The notes: a model not told the origin generated them from the sequence alone. A stretch of DNA of 64,000 nucleotides from SSF14 sp037045585 (GCA_037045585.1 JBAOIR010000049.1:1-64000), one strand, 5' to 3'; positions 1-9,675 are shown, counted from the first letter of the stretch. A program made the numbers and translations.

Positions 1-9
1 CCTTCGGCC

Positions 10-504
10 TCACGCAGCAGCAGACCCTGTCTCATCGATGTACTCGAGCACCTCTGCATCGGACCGAGGCCCCGATTTCGCCTCCCGAATCACGAGGCGC
101 ATCTCCTGCTGCGCTCCGCGCGGCACGTTGTGTTCTTCGAACGCTCGCCTTTCGATTGCCCGGAGCGCCCGATCGTCGGGCAGGAGTTCGCGAACCAAGT
201 CGTCGAGCACATACCTGTGCCGGCTGTAGAGATGAAGCCCGAGCCCGTGGAAATTCATCACGGTGACATGCGTGCGGAAGTGAGCGCCTGCGTGATGGGC
301 GAGGCGGGCCGCGAGGTTGTCCCGAGCCTTGTTGGTGAATGTCAGAGCAAGAATTCGGCGACCAACCGGCAAGACTCCATTTCGGATGCATGCCGCCGAC
401 CGCCGGGCGAGCAGCTCGGTCTTCCCGCATCCGGGCGGTGCGATGATGAGTGTGTCCGCCAACGAGTCGAGCTCGCACCACTCGTCCGCGTCCATCACGG
501 TCAC
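10..504 (-). CDS. UvrD/PcrA-like helicase, N-terminal part (GajB-like), partial
   Basis: Superfamily 1 helicase N-terminus, the likely partner of the OLD-family nuclease upstream. Walker A APPGCGKT lies at residues 22-29 and motif Ia (LALTFTNKA) near residue 52. The GTG start at 504 overlaps the TAG stop of the OLD gene by one base (TAGTG), so translation is probably coupled; an ATG at 495 is the alternative. The frame closes at position 10 after about 164 aa, far short of a 480-700 aa helicase. The neighbouring frame stays open to the window edge (LLREAEG), so a one-base indel near position 20 is likely. The gene otherwise continues outside the window. OLD plus UvrD adjacency is the Gabija arrangement. 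Domain assignment is firm; system assignment is inference. Confidence 0.75.
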   Translation of the reverse strand: MTVMDADEWCELDSLADTLIIAPPGCGKTELLARRSAACIRNGVLPVGRRILALTFTNKARDNLAARLAHHAGAHFRTHVTVMNFHGLGLHLYSRHRYVLDDLVRELLPDDRALRAIERRAFEEHNVPRGAQQEMRLVIREAKSGPRSDAEVLEYIDETGSAAA

Positions 505-2126
505 TACCGGACCGCCCTCTGAACAAGAGCGCTGACGGTTGTGAGCGCACCTGCCTGCGCCGGCGTCATGCCCTCTCCGAGCGCTGCGGCGGCCTCGACC
601 TTGTTCTTTCGGAGAACGAACTTCGCTAGGTCGGCGGGAGAAATCAAGCTGATGTCGCCAACTGCGGCGGCCGCCTTGATTCCCGCTTCGGTGAACAAGC
701 CGGACGCGACAAGGAGACCGACGATGTCGACAACACCTAGCGCCGACGCATACTCCTCCTCAAGATCACCGACGCAAACCAGAACGTCGTGGATCGGAAG
801 GTCTGCGACGGTGACGCCGAGGGCGGCAGCAGGAATCGGTGCCTCGTTCTGGTCGACGAGCCCAAGCAGCTGGATGCCGAAGCCAGTCGGTCCGAAAAGG
901 CGGATCGCAGGCTTGAAATTGCTGGCACCATTCAACGCCACGACCGTGACACCCAGCCGGTCCAGTTCGATGCCAAGCAAGCGGGCAACCGCATGCACGA
1001 TGATTCGGTCCGAAATGCCCTCGACGAAAACGATGCGCTCGGCGGTCAGGGGTTCGAGCGCCGACTCGACCCACCAGTGCTGGCGGCCCTTGGGGTCGTT
1101 GGCGTACGCCGATGCAGGGAGCTGCCGAGCACCGCCGGATGTCAAGGCCACCGCTTGATCAGGCGTGAACCGAGCGAGGACCGATGGCGCGTGGGTCGCG
1201 ACCAGTCGTTGGCCAGGTGCAGACGCTAGGAGTTGCGCAAGGTTGGCCTGACCCCGAGGATGCAGGTGTATCTCCGGCTCATCGATGGCAAGGATGCGGG
1301 CAGTGCGTCTCGCCAACAACTGAACGGCGACAACCGACAAAGACCTCAGCCCGTCCGACTGCGCTGAGAGCGGGGTGCGTACGCCGTTGCGATCGAACTG
1401 CAGATCGAGATCACCAAGCGGCTCACCAGCGGACGAGCCGGGCAGATCGACTACGACTTCATCCTTGTCGATCGGCTCGGGGAACAGCCCGCTCAACTCA
1501 CGGGCGAGGTCCTCGCGAAGCGTCGTCAGAGCGGGCGACGCCTTGAGCGCGTCACTGAGGTCTTTCAGCTCATCTTGGATGGCCTTCGCTTCGGTTGGGT
1601 CGAGAGTGACCGCCCGTAGCAGGGACCGAACAGCGCTCGTTCGCCCGCTGCCCAGATCCCGATCGGGAGAACGGTTCGCCGGCAGGTATGACCAACCAAT
1701 GTGGCGCAGGTCCTCTCGGTTCACCGGAGCGTCGTCCACCATCGGCTTCACGAACGATCGCTTGATGTCCAGTCGCTCTGGGTCGATCGCTGAGACCTCG
1801 GCCGTGAGGCGAACGGTGAGCCACACACTGCCACTTGCAGCACCGGTGCCGACTTCGATCTTGTCGGCGAAGTGAGCTTTGTCGTCCGCATCAAGGCCCT
1901 CAAGCCTGACTTCAACGAGCATGGGCTTCGATGGGTCTCTGAGCTGATTTGGGTCCAAGGACGCCACGAGCTGGTTCCAGGATGCTCCGAGCAGCCCATC
2001 GAGCAGTCGAAGCACTGTCGACTTGCCCGCCGCATTGGGACCGACGAGAACGGCGTGGTCGCGCACATCGATGTGGAAGTCGGCAACCCGCTGGTGGTTG
2101 GAGATGATGATCGATGAGATCCTCAC
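504..2126 (-). CDS. OLD-family ATPase/TOPRIM nuclease (GajA-like)
   Basis: ATP-dependent DNA endonuclease of the OLD family, 540 aa, close to the usual length of GajA of the Gabija anti-phage system. ABC-type ATPase: Walker A GPNAAGKST at 29-37, Walker B ILAIDEPE at 278-285, H-loop LVATHAP around His312. TOPRIM half: VEGISD with Glu369 and Asp373, then LVDQN around 424-427 where a DxD motif is usual, and DLEEEY around 454-459. The D-x-N is unusual and may alter metal binding. The GTG start overlaps the TGA of the PP2C gene (GTGA); the stop overlaps the helicase start. OLD nuclease beside a UvrD-like helicase is typical of class 2 OLD/Gabija loci. Family call is strong; an active Gabija system is inferred. 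Confidence 0.85.
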   Translation of the reverse strand: MRISSIIISNHQRVADFHIDVRDHAVLVGPNAAGKSTVLRLLDGLLGASWNQLVASLDPNQLRDPSKPMLVEVRLEGLDADDKAHFADKIEVGTGAASGSVWLTVRLTAEVSAIDPERLDIKRSFVKPMVDDAPVNREDLRHIGWSYLPANRSPDRDLGSGRTSAVRSLLRAVTLDPTEAKAIQDELKDLSDALKASPALTTLREDLARELSGLFPEPIDKDEVVVDLPGSSAGEPLGDLDLQFDRNGVRTPLSAQSDGLRSLSVVAVQLLARRTARILAIDEPEIHLHPRGQANLAQLLASAPGQRLVATHAPSVLARFTPDQAVALTSGGARQLPASAYANDPKGRQHWWVESALEPLTAERIVFVEGISDRIIVHAVARLLGIELDRLGVTVVALNGASNFKPAIRLFGPTGFGIQLLGLVDQNEAPIPAAALGVTVADLPIHDVLVCVGDLEEEYASALGVVDIVGLLVASGLFTEAGIKAAAAVGDISLISPADLAKFVLRKNKVEAAAALGEGMTPAQAGALTTVSALVQRAVR

Positions 2127-2893
2127 CCGGGGCCTACTTCGCTGATCGAGACATCGCCGACTCTCACGGGCTCCATGAGCAAAACAGTCACGTTGTCCCG
2201 ACCGCCGGCGTCGAGCGCCAGACGAAGAAGGGCTTCAACGGCCTGTACCCCGCACGTCTCTCGCAGAGCACCGGCAATGCGGTCTCGGGTGACGAAGTTC
2301 GTCAGTCCATCGGTGCACATCAGCACGCTTCGGGCGGCCCCGAACTCGTCGCTGTAGAGATTCGGTTCGATGTTGACTGGCTCGCGCCGGCCACCGAGCG
2401 TCTGGGTCACGACCGTCGAAGGGAGGCCGGGCAGTTGTCCGCCGCGCGTCGGAACATCATCGGTGCTGAGCTGAACGAGCCGGCCGTCCATGAACTCGAA
2501 CACCGCGCTGTCACCCACGTTGGCGACAGCGATGCCGTCGGTGCGCAGGAGCACGGCCGCCGCGGTGGACCCCATCTCCAGCGAACCACAAGGCTCGGAC
2601 ATTGCGTCGTAGATCGCTTCGTTTGCGGCGTGGAACGCCTTCACCAGAGCATCTGGATCGGCCGGGTTGGCGCCGATGATTTGCTGAACGGCCAACCGAC
2701 TTGCGACGTCACCGCTGGGGTGGCCGCCAAGTCCGTCGGCCACAACGGCAATACACGACCCACCGGAAATGACGACGGAGACGACCTCGCCGTCAACCGA
2801 CGATGCCCGCAAGTCGGTCGCACCGACGCAGTCCTCGTTGCGGCGTCTCACCGCTCCGGTGTGCGTCGCTGCGCTGATCCGAACCGAGATCAT
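2123..2893 (-). CDS. PP2C-type Ser/Thr protein phosphatase
   Basis: Metal-dependent protein phosphatase (PPM/PP2C, SpoIIE-like fold), 256 aa, the normal size of a stand-alone bacterial PP2C. Metal-ligand motifs are intact: RRRNED near residue 17, ADGLGGH near 52, VGDSA near 127, CTDGLTN near 197 and GRDNVTV near the C-terminus. It should remove phosphate from Ser/Thr, most plausibly from targets of the kinase two genes upstream. The ATG start overlaps the TGA of the FHA gene (ATGA) and its own TGA overlaps the OLD GTG start, placing it in the middle of a translationally coupled operon. No signal peptide or membrane segment, so it acts in the cytoplasm. Confidence 0.92.
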   Translation of the reverse strand: MISVRISAATHTGAVRRRNEDCVGATDLRASSVDGEVVSVVISGGSCIAVVADGLGGHPSGDVASRLAVQQIIGANPADPDALVKAFHAANEAIYDAMSEPCGSLEMGSTAAAVLLRTDGIAVANVGDSAVFEFMDGRLVQLSTDDVPTRGGQLPGLPSTVVTQTLGGRREPVNIEPNLYSDEFGAARSVLMCTDGLTNFVTRDRIAGALRETCGVQAVEALLRLALDAGGRDNVTVLLMEPVRVGDVSISEVGPG

Positions 2894-4014
2894 GGTCTCG
2901 CCACCAAGAGGCGCGTCGCTCGGTCGTCAACCGCGAAGTCGTCGGCATCCGGCGGCCGCTCTCCGTCGAGCGGCAGAACGCGACCGGACAACTCGATGGT
3001 GATCCCCGACGGGATCGCCACAGCATTGCGCTGGCCGACGACCTGTGGAACGCCAGGGGCCAATCGAACATCATCCTGGGTGCCGTCGATCCAGCGCATC
3101 ATGCTTCCGTTTCGCGACTTGAGGTCCTCTACCTCGACCCTCCCGGCTTTGCGTGTGAAGGCGACGTGACAGCGGCTGACAGCATCGACGCCACCGGCGG
3201 GCAATCGCGATTCGAGGCCGACGCATCCCTTCGAGTCGTTTCGGCCGACCACCACCCGGTCACCTTCCTCGAGCAGCAGGCGGAGGCGCTCCTCGCCATG
3301 TAGGAAAACGATGAGTTGGGAGGCCGCCGATCGCGGCTCGCCGACAACCAGCGACCGGTCACAGCTCGGGCACACGAACTCGTCGGCACGATCGTCGAAG
3401 CGCGGTAGCTCCGGGAGGCGCTCCGGCCAGAGCTGCGCAAGCAGGCAATGCGGGTTGCTGCATCGGAAGTACGTCTCGGCGGCGCGTCGGATAACGCTCT
3501 GTCGTCGGAGGCGCCGGGCTTTCAACTCGGCGCTCTCTTCCTTCCTCGACAATCGATGGTGGGTGTGCACTCCCATGTCCCGCAGGAACGGGCGAATCGT
3601 CTGGTCAGGTCCGGGCTCCCAACCCACGAATCGATCGGTGGTCCCTTGGATGGCGGGGTAGGTACGCCGGAAGTCGTCGAAGCTATCCATCGAGGCGACC
3701 AGCGTGCTGGCGGTTGCCTGGGCGCCGAAAGCGAGTTCGAGGAGACGTTCATCGGCGATGGAGCTGTACTCCAATGATCCGCTCTGTTCCAACTCCCGCA
3801 ACCGGCGCTTGCCAGCCGGGTGGAGCAAGGAGGGAAGGCTTCGATCCGCCACTTCGCGAACTGCGCCGAACTCGATGTCGCTGTCCATGAGCGCTTCCAC
3901 GAATTGATCGAGCAGCGTCGCGTCGGCTCGCACACCGACAGGGAGCAAGCGCGAGTCGCGGCAGAGATTCGACAGGTCAACCACGAGGGGCGGGCCGCTT
4001 GCCGTTCGGGTCAC
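2890..4014 (-). CDS. PIN/NYN-like, zinc-ribbon, FHA domain protein
   Basis: A three-part cytoplasmic protein of 374 aa. Residues 10-150 resemble a PIN/NYN-type nuclease: strand plus acid VVDLSN (Asp13) and a later acidic cluster MDSFDD near 109-114. Residues 185-218 contain CxxxxC and CPSC pairs, a probable zinc ribbon. Residues 250-335 are an FHA domain with VVGRND, SRCH (Ser280-His283) and SRNG (Asn302-Gly303), the phosphothreonine-binding signature. The FHA part would dock it to phosphorylated protein, presumably kinase product, and the PIN-like part would be the effector. The GTG start overlaps the TGA closing the kinase frame. FHA is certain; zinc ribbon likely; nuclease assignment tentative because the fold is called from few residues. 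Confidence 0.7.
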   Translation of the reverse strand: MTRTASGPPLVVDLSNLCRDSRLLPVGVRADATLLDQFVEALMDSDIEFGAVREVADRSLPSLLHPAGKRRLRELEQSGSLEYSSIADERLLELAFGAQATASTLVASMDSFDDFRRTYPAIQGTTDRFVGWEPGPDQTIRPFLRDMGVHTHHRLSRKEESAELKARRLRRQSVIRRAAETYFRCSNPHCLLAQLWPERLPELPRFDDRADEFVCPSCDRSLVVGEPRSAASQLIVFLHGEERLRLLLEEGDRVVVGRNDSKGCVGLESRLPAGGVDAVSRCHVAFTRKAGRVEVEDLKSRNGSMMRWIDGTQDDVRLAPGVPQVVGQRNAVAIPSGITIELSGRVLPLDGERPPDADDFAVDDRATRLLVARP

Positions 4015-5238
4015 AACGAAGCCCGAATAGTTTCGAGCGCGGCCTTCATCTCAATTGCCGTCTGGAAGCGAACGTTGCGATCAGGCGGCGCAGGCGCGGA
4101 GGAGGAGCTCGGCGAGACCTGCGTTGAGATCCGTGCGGAACTGGCGTGGGTCGCGTGGTTCGACGTCGAGCGTCGGCCGGGCTTGGAGGTAGGGGTGCTG
4201 CCCATCGCAAAGCAGCTCGTAGAGCGTGACGCCGACAGCGAAGAGGTCGGTGGATACATCCCACCGAGTGAGGTTCGCATCGGGCGGCTGATACGGCGGC
4301 GTGCCCGACACGGTGCGGACCGGATCACCGACTCGTGAGGCGATGTTGAAGTCGAGCAGCTTCGCGCCTGACCGCGTCAGCATGATGTTCTGCGGCTTGA
4401 TATCGCGATGAACCAGCGCGTTCTCGCTGAGCGACATCAGCTCGTCGTACTCATCGGCGGTGATCTCGCCCTCTCGCTTCTTCAGGTCGAGCGCGTCGAG
4501 GCGCTCACTGTCGGGATGGATCGCAACGAGTGCGCTGAGGACGTCGAGGGCTACGTCGACGGACTCCCGATCGCGAAGCTGCTTCTTGCCAGTCGCGTAG
4601 TCGGCGAGGAGCTCACCCTCGATGTACTCCATGATGAGGTACCACTCGCCGTGATCGGTCCGGTCGGCCCAGATCACTTTCACGACGTTGGGGTGATGGA
4701 CCTTGCGGAGCGCGCTGATCTCACGGCGAACAGCGTCGTAGCCGGCGGCGTTGTCGAACAGCTTCAATGCCCGCTCAACGCCCTCGACGACATCGCGAAC
4801 TCGGTAGACCTTGGAGAAGCCGCCAGCGCCGAGCACCTCTTCGACCTCGAACCGGCCGCCGATCGTGTCGCCTGCGGTGAAGTCCCGCGCCGGGGTGTTC
4901 GACGACACCTCCTTCGGATCAGGTGCAGGCAGCACTTCGCCGTCGGCGGTTTGACTGTCGACCGGATGAGCGTCGACCTCGCTCTCCATCCGCAGTCGGT
5001 GCCGCACGGACTCATCGCAGTAGACGATCGTGTCCGCGGCGTCGCCGATCCGATACGAGAGATCGACCTTGCCGAACTCGGCGGCGCCGATGAACGCCTG
5101 AGCTTCCTTCACCCGTCGACGCATCTCGAGGGCGAGCGTGGCGGCCCACTCCAGGAAGTCGTCCGGGACTTCCATCTCCGGGTTCGGGTACAGAAGCCGG
5201 AGGAGTCCGTCGACGGTGTTGTTGGCAGCCTTGCGATC
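4011..5238 (-). CDS. BrxL/Lon-like C-terminal segment fused to Ser/Thr kinase (5' end lost, frameshifted)
   Basis: From 5238 leftward the frame reads DRKAANNTVDGLLRLLYP and later EMRRRVKEAQAFIG, matching the C-terminal segment of BrxL-type Lon proteases of BREX systems. A protein kinase follows: glycine loop LGAGGFSKV, Lys in ALKLF, catalytic HRDIKPQN, and DFN instead of DFG, with a charged insert before HRD of the type seen in PglW-like kinases. There is no transmembrane segment after the kinase. A stop occurs at 4081, but the next frame continues PPDRNVRFQTAIEM to a TGA at 4011 that overlaps the FHA start, so one base appears lost near 4085. The ATPase half of the Lon-like protein is missing, replaced by permease sequence. 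Kinase certain; BrxL relation moderate. Confidence 0.75.
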
Positions 5239-5641
5239 ACGCCCGCTCAGCACCGCCCCCTGGGAGATGGGCAAGGACCGAAGGCGGTCGATGAAACCCT
5301 TCTGCAGGTCTTCGGCGATACCGATACCGGTGAACGCCGACCCGAACACGACGGTCTGGGCGAAGACACCGGGGATCAGGTACTGCGTGTAGCTGGAGTA
5401 GCCCGGCACCGCGATCGCTCCGCCGAACACGTAGTTGAACAGCAGCACGAACATGATCGGCTGCAAGGTGGCGAACAGCAGGAGCTCAGGACTGCGAGGC
5501 ACCGCTCGGAGGTGACGGGTTGCCTCGTTCCAGCTGTCGCGGAGCGCCCAGACGGCGCCACCGGGAGCGTCGACCGTGTCCCCGGCGCGACCGACGAGCG
5601 AGGATGCGGAAGAGGGCGAAGTTGCGTTGGCGACGTCGCGG

Positions 5642-5645
<4 letters not shown>
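5239..5645 (-). pseudogene. DrrB-type ABC permease, N-terminal fragment
   Basis: Start of an ABC-2 type export permease paired with the ATPase upstream. It shows the N-terminal tail (WALRDSWNEATRHLRAVPRSPE), a membrane segment LLLFATLQPIMFVLLFNYVF, and the conserved loop AEDLQKGFIDRLRSLP near residue 150 of the open frame. After VLSGR the homology stops and BrxL-like sequence begins in frame, so the last three to four membrane spans are absent. The ATPase stop overlaps an ATG at 5645 (ATGA), but that ATG is in a different frame from the permease, so a one-base indel near 5620-5640 is likely. Without the C-terminal half it cannot form a normal transporter. Confidence 0.75.
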
Positions 5646-6610
<965 letters not shown>

Positions 6611-6666
6611 GGTGCGAACCCTAGGAGGGACCACTGACAGTGAGCCGGCATTTTCCCCGTGCGCGA

Positions 6667-6698
6667 CGAAGGGCTGGGCATCTCTCCCCAGCCCTTCG
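6667..6698 (-). terminator. Hairpin downstream of acyl-CoA dehydrogenase gene
   Basis: Perfect 12-bp inverted repeat CGAAGGGCTGGG / CCCAGCCCTTCG around an 8-nt loop, lying between the dehydrogenase stop and the ABC ATPase start. There is no T-run, as is common for actinobacterial terminators. It separates the two minus-strand units. Confidence 0.7.
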
Positions 6699-6739
6699 GA
6701 CGGTTCGACGGCGTTCGACGGCGCACCCGCCGGCGCGGG

Positions 6740-7957
6740 TCAGGGGATGCGCAGGCCGGACGCGGCGCGGGCGATCACAAGACGCTGGATCTCCGAGGTG
6801 CCCTCGAAGATGGTCATGATCTTGGAGTCACGGTGCCAGCGCTCCACCGGGTACTCACGGGTGTAGCCGTAGCCGCCGAGGATCTGGATGGCGTCCTCGG
6901 TCGCCTTCACGGCGACCTCGGAGGCCTTGAGCTTGGACATCGAGCCCTCGCCCTGCTTGAACGGCACCTTGGCGGCGCCCATCCACGCAGCGCGCCACAC
7001 GAGCAGACGTGCGGCGTCGATCTCCATCGCCATGTCGGCGAGCTTGAAGGCGACGCCCTGCTTCATGATGATCGGCTCGCCGAAGGCCTGACGGTCCTTG
7101 GCGTACTGCAGCGAGTACTCGTAGGCCGCCCGGGCGATGCCGACGGCCATGGCGCCCACGGTCGGGCGAGTGGCCTCGAAGGTGGCCATCGCCGGCTGCT
7201 TCTCGCCGGTGGACACGTTCTCCTTCGCCTTCGCGATCTTGGCGTCGAGGCGCTCCTTCGTGCCGAGGAGGCAGCTGCCGGGGATCTTCACGTCCTCGAG
7301 GACGACCTCGGACGTGTGGGACGCACGGATGCCGTGCTTCTTGTACTTCTGCCCCTGCGACAGACCGATCGTGCCGGGCGGCACGACGAAGCTCGCGTGG
7401 CCCCGCGACCCGATGCCGGGCTCGACCACGGCCACGACGACGTGCACGTCGGCGATGCCACCGTTGGTGATCCACGCCTTGGTGCCGTTGAGGGTCCACT
7501 CGTCCTTCGCCTCGTCGTAGGTGGCGCGGGTGCGGTAGCCACCGACGTCGGAGCCGGCGTCGGGCTCGGACGCGCACAGGGCACCGAGCTGGACCTTGTC
7601 GGCCGTGCCGTAGCACTGCGGCACCCACTCGAACATCTGCTCGGGAGTGCCGTTGGCGGCGATGGCGGCGGCGGCAAGGCCCGAGCCCATGAGGGAGAGA
7701 CCGATGCCGGCGTCACCCCAGAACAGCTCCTCGATCGCCACGACCATGGTGAGCCCGGTGGGGTCGGCGATGCCCTGCGCCATGAAGTCCATGCCGTAGA
7801 GGCCGATCTTGGCGGCCTCCTGCACGACCGGCCACGGGAACTCCTCGCGCTCGTCCCACTCCTCGGCGGCGGGACGCATGACGTCCTTCGCGAAGCCGTT
7901 GATCCACTCCTTCAACTGGAGCTGGTCCTCGTTGAGCGAGAGCGAGAAATCGGTCAT
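6740..7957 (-). CDS. Acyl-CoA dehydrogenase
   Basis: FAD-dependent enzyme that introduces the alpha-beta double bond into acyl-CoA in beta-oxidation, about 405 aa (family norm 380-410). Seen: the FAD/substrate loop DAGSDVGGYRT, the beta-domain WITNGG, and the C-terminal GGYGYTREYPVERWHRDSK with FEGTSEIQRLVIAR, where the Glu of FEGTSE is the usual catalytic base. The ATG at 7957 is preceded by GAGGTG at a good Shine-Dalgarno distance. The frame is open upstream of the ATG but codes for nothing recognisable there. A palindrome at 8040-8055 upstream may be a repressor site. Confidence 0.93.
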   Translation of the reverse strand: MTDFSLSLNEDQLQLKEWINGFAKDVMRPAAEEWDEREEFPWPVVQEAAKIGLYGMDFMAQGIADPTGLTMVVAIEELFWGDAGIGLSLMGSGLAAAAIAANGTPEQMFEWVPQCYGTADKVQLGALCASEPDAGSDVGGYRTRATYDEAKDEWTLNGTKAWITNGGIADVHVVVAVVEPGIGSRGHASFVVPPGTIGLSQGQKYKKHGIRASHTSEVVLEDVKIPGSCLLGTKERLDAKIAKAKENVSTGEKQPAMATFEATRPTVGAMAVGIARAAYEYSLQYAKDRQAFGEPIIMKQGVAFKLADMAMEIDAARLLVWRAAWMGAAKVPFKQGEGSMSKLKASEVAVKATEDAIQILGGYGYTREYPVERWHRDSKIMTIFEGTSEIQRLVIARAASGLRIP

Positions 7958-8039
7958 CAGGTCACCTCGTGATCGAGCGCGCGATGGTCGGGCGCAGAGC
8001 AAGTAAGCAGAACAAGTCGGCGGAGCCGCCACCCGCGAA

Positions 8040-8055
8040 GTTACCCGCCGGTAAC
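8040..8055. promoter_or_regulatory. Palindromic putative operator
   Basis: GTTACC-CGCC-GGTAAC, a perfect 6-bp inverted repeat between the divergent acyl-CoA dehydrogenase and M1 peptidase genes. Its size and spacing suit a TetR/GntR-type dimer. The regulator is not identified. The rest of the 200-bp gap shows nothing else clear. Confidence 0.45.
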
Positions 8056-8156
8056 CTCGCGCACCAGACCGAACGCCGAGCGCACGCCGACGGCTTCGGG
8101 AGACAACGCCGACCGGTCGAGGAGCCGCCGCCCGAACCCACCGGTACGCTCTCCCG

Positions 8157-9644
8157 ATGCATCGTCGCCGGCCGGCCGTCGTCCTCGCCGTTGCGCTCGC
8201 CACGACCCTGGTCAGCGGGTGCAGCGACGACCCGGGCCGGATCACCGCCCGTGTCGACCGATCGACCACCACCACAACGGCCGCCGCCACGACGACCACG
8301 GCGGCAACCACGGGCACCGCCGGCAGCGCCGACGTGGGCGACGCGATCGTCCCCGGAGCCGGCAACGGCGGCTACGACGTGACGAACTACGACCTCGCCA
8401 TCACCGTCGCCGACGACCGCACGACGATCGAGGCGACCGCCACGATCGAGGCGACCGCCACGCAGGACCTGAGTGCGTTCAACTTCGACCTCGAGGGCCT
8501 CACGGTCGACGAGGTGACCGTCGACGACGAAGCTGCGACCTTCACCCATGAGGGTTCGGAACTCGCGATCACGCCAACCGCCCCCATTGCATCGGGGGCC
8601 GACCTCACCACCGTCGTGCGGTACCACGGCGCCCCGACGCCGGTGCAGGACCCGAGCGCACCGGGCACGATCGGGTGGTTGTCCGCACCGTCGGGCACCT
8701 ACGTCGCCGGCGAGCCGACCGGAGCGAGGGGGTTCTTCCCCTGCAACGACCATCCGAGCGACAAGGCGACGTTCACGATCGCGGTCACGGCCGCGGACCG
8801 TGACACCGTCGTCGCCAACGGGGTCCTCGGATCGAAGGCGGCGACCGGCGACGGCCACACCACGTGGACGTTCGGCCAGTCCGACCCGATGGCGACCTAC
8901 CTCGTCCAGATCGCGGTCGGCGACTACGAGCTCGTCGAGTCGACCGGCCCCGGTGGCGTGCCGATCCGCCACGCGGTCGTGCGGTCCGTCACCGCAGCCC
9001 AACGGGAGGTCCTGGACGACACCGGGGCGCAGCTCGAGTTCTTCGAGTCGCTGTTCGGGCCCTTTCCATTCGACACCTACGGGCTCCTCGTGGCCGACTC
9101 CGGCCCCGAGTTCGCGCTCGAGACCCAGACGCTCACCCTGCTCCCGTCGGAGTGGCTCACGTCGTTCGACCCGACCTCGACGAGCTCGGTGATGGCCCAC
9201 GAGCTCGCTCACCAGTGGTTCGGCGACGCCGTGACCCCGGCGCGCTGGTCCGACATCTGGCTCAACGAGGGCTTCGCCACCTACGGCGAGTGGCTGTGGA
9301 ACGACCACGTCGGAACGACGCCGATCGACGAGGCCGTCGACGACGCCATGGCGCAGGCTCCCCGCTGGCGCGACGCGTTCGGTCCGGTCGCCTCACCCGC
9401 AGCGCCGGTCCTGTTCTCGCCCAATCAGTACGACGGCGCGGGCATCGTCCTCCACGCACTCCGACTGACCGTGGGCGACGACACGTTCTTCGAGATCCTG
9501 CGCACGTGGGCGTCCGAGCGGGATGGCACCTCGGTGACCACCGAGGACTTCCAGGAGCTCGCCACCCGGCTCGCCGGACAGGACCTCGTCGCGTTCTTCG
9601 ACGCGTGGCTCCGGTCGCCCACATTGCCAACGCTTCCACGCTGA
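8157..9644 (+). CDS. M1-family metallopeptidase lipoprotein
   Basis: Secreted zinc peptidase anchored as a lipoprotein: signal peptide with lipobox LVSGC (Cys22) followed by a Thr/Ala-rich linker to about residue 55. The N-terminal beta-domain precedes the gluzincin site HELAH (348-352) with third ligand Glu371 in LNEGFATYGEW, the M1 pattern. In place of the exopeptidase GAMEN motif it has FALETQTL, so aminopeptidase specificity is uncertain. 495 aa, shorter than full M1 enzymes because the C-terminal helical domain is absent, as in many actinobacterial lipoprotein members. Single gene, convergent with the MarR gene. Confidence 0.9.
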   Translation: MHRRRPAVVLAVALATTLVSGCSDDPGRITARVDRSTTTTTAAATTTTAATTGTAGSADVGDAIVPGAGNGGYDVTNYDLAITVADDRTTIEATATIEATATQDLSAFNFDLEGLTVDEVTVDDEAATFTHEGSELAITPTAPIASGADLTTVVRYHGAPTPVQDPSAPGTIGWLSAPSGTYVAGEPTGARGFFPCNDHPSDKATFTIAVTAADRDTVVANGVLGSKAATGDGHTTWTFGQSDPMATYLVQIAVGDYELVESTGPGGVPIRHAVVRSVTAAQREVLDDTGAQLEFFESLFGPFPFDTYGLLVADSGPEFALETQTLTLLPSEWLTSFDPTSTSSVMAHELAHQWFGDAVTPARWSDIWLNEGFATYGEWLWNDHVGTTPIDEAVDDAMAQAPRWRDAFGPVASPAAPVLFSPNQYDGAGIVLHALRLTVGDDTFFEILRTWASERDGTSVTTEDFQELATRLAGQDLVAFFDAWLRSPTLPTLPR

Positions 9645-9675
9645 GCAAGCGGGCCTCAGCGGCCCAGGAGTCGGC

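Noticed and set aside
4011..5238. Complete BREX system
   Set aside because: No PglZ, PglX, BrxC or BrxB genes are present; only a BrxL-like tail and a PglW-like kinase are visible.
6659..7972. 437-aa open frame opposite the acyl-CoA dehydrogenase
   Set aside because: High-GC codon shadow; low-complexity His/Asp/Arg composition, no motif, and it covers a conserved gene on the other strand.
7962..9308. 448-aa open frame opposite the M1 peptidase
   Set aside because: Composition dominated by Arg/Gly/Val with no domain; antisense of a well-supported gene.
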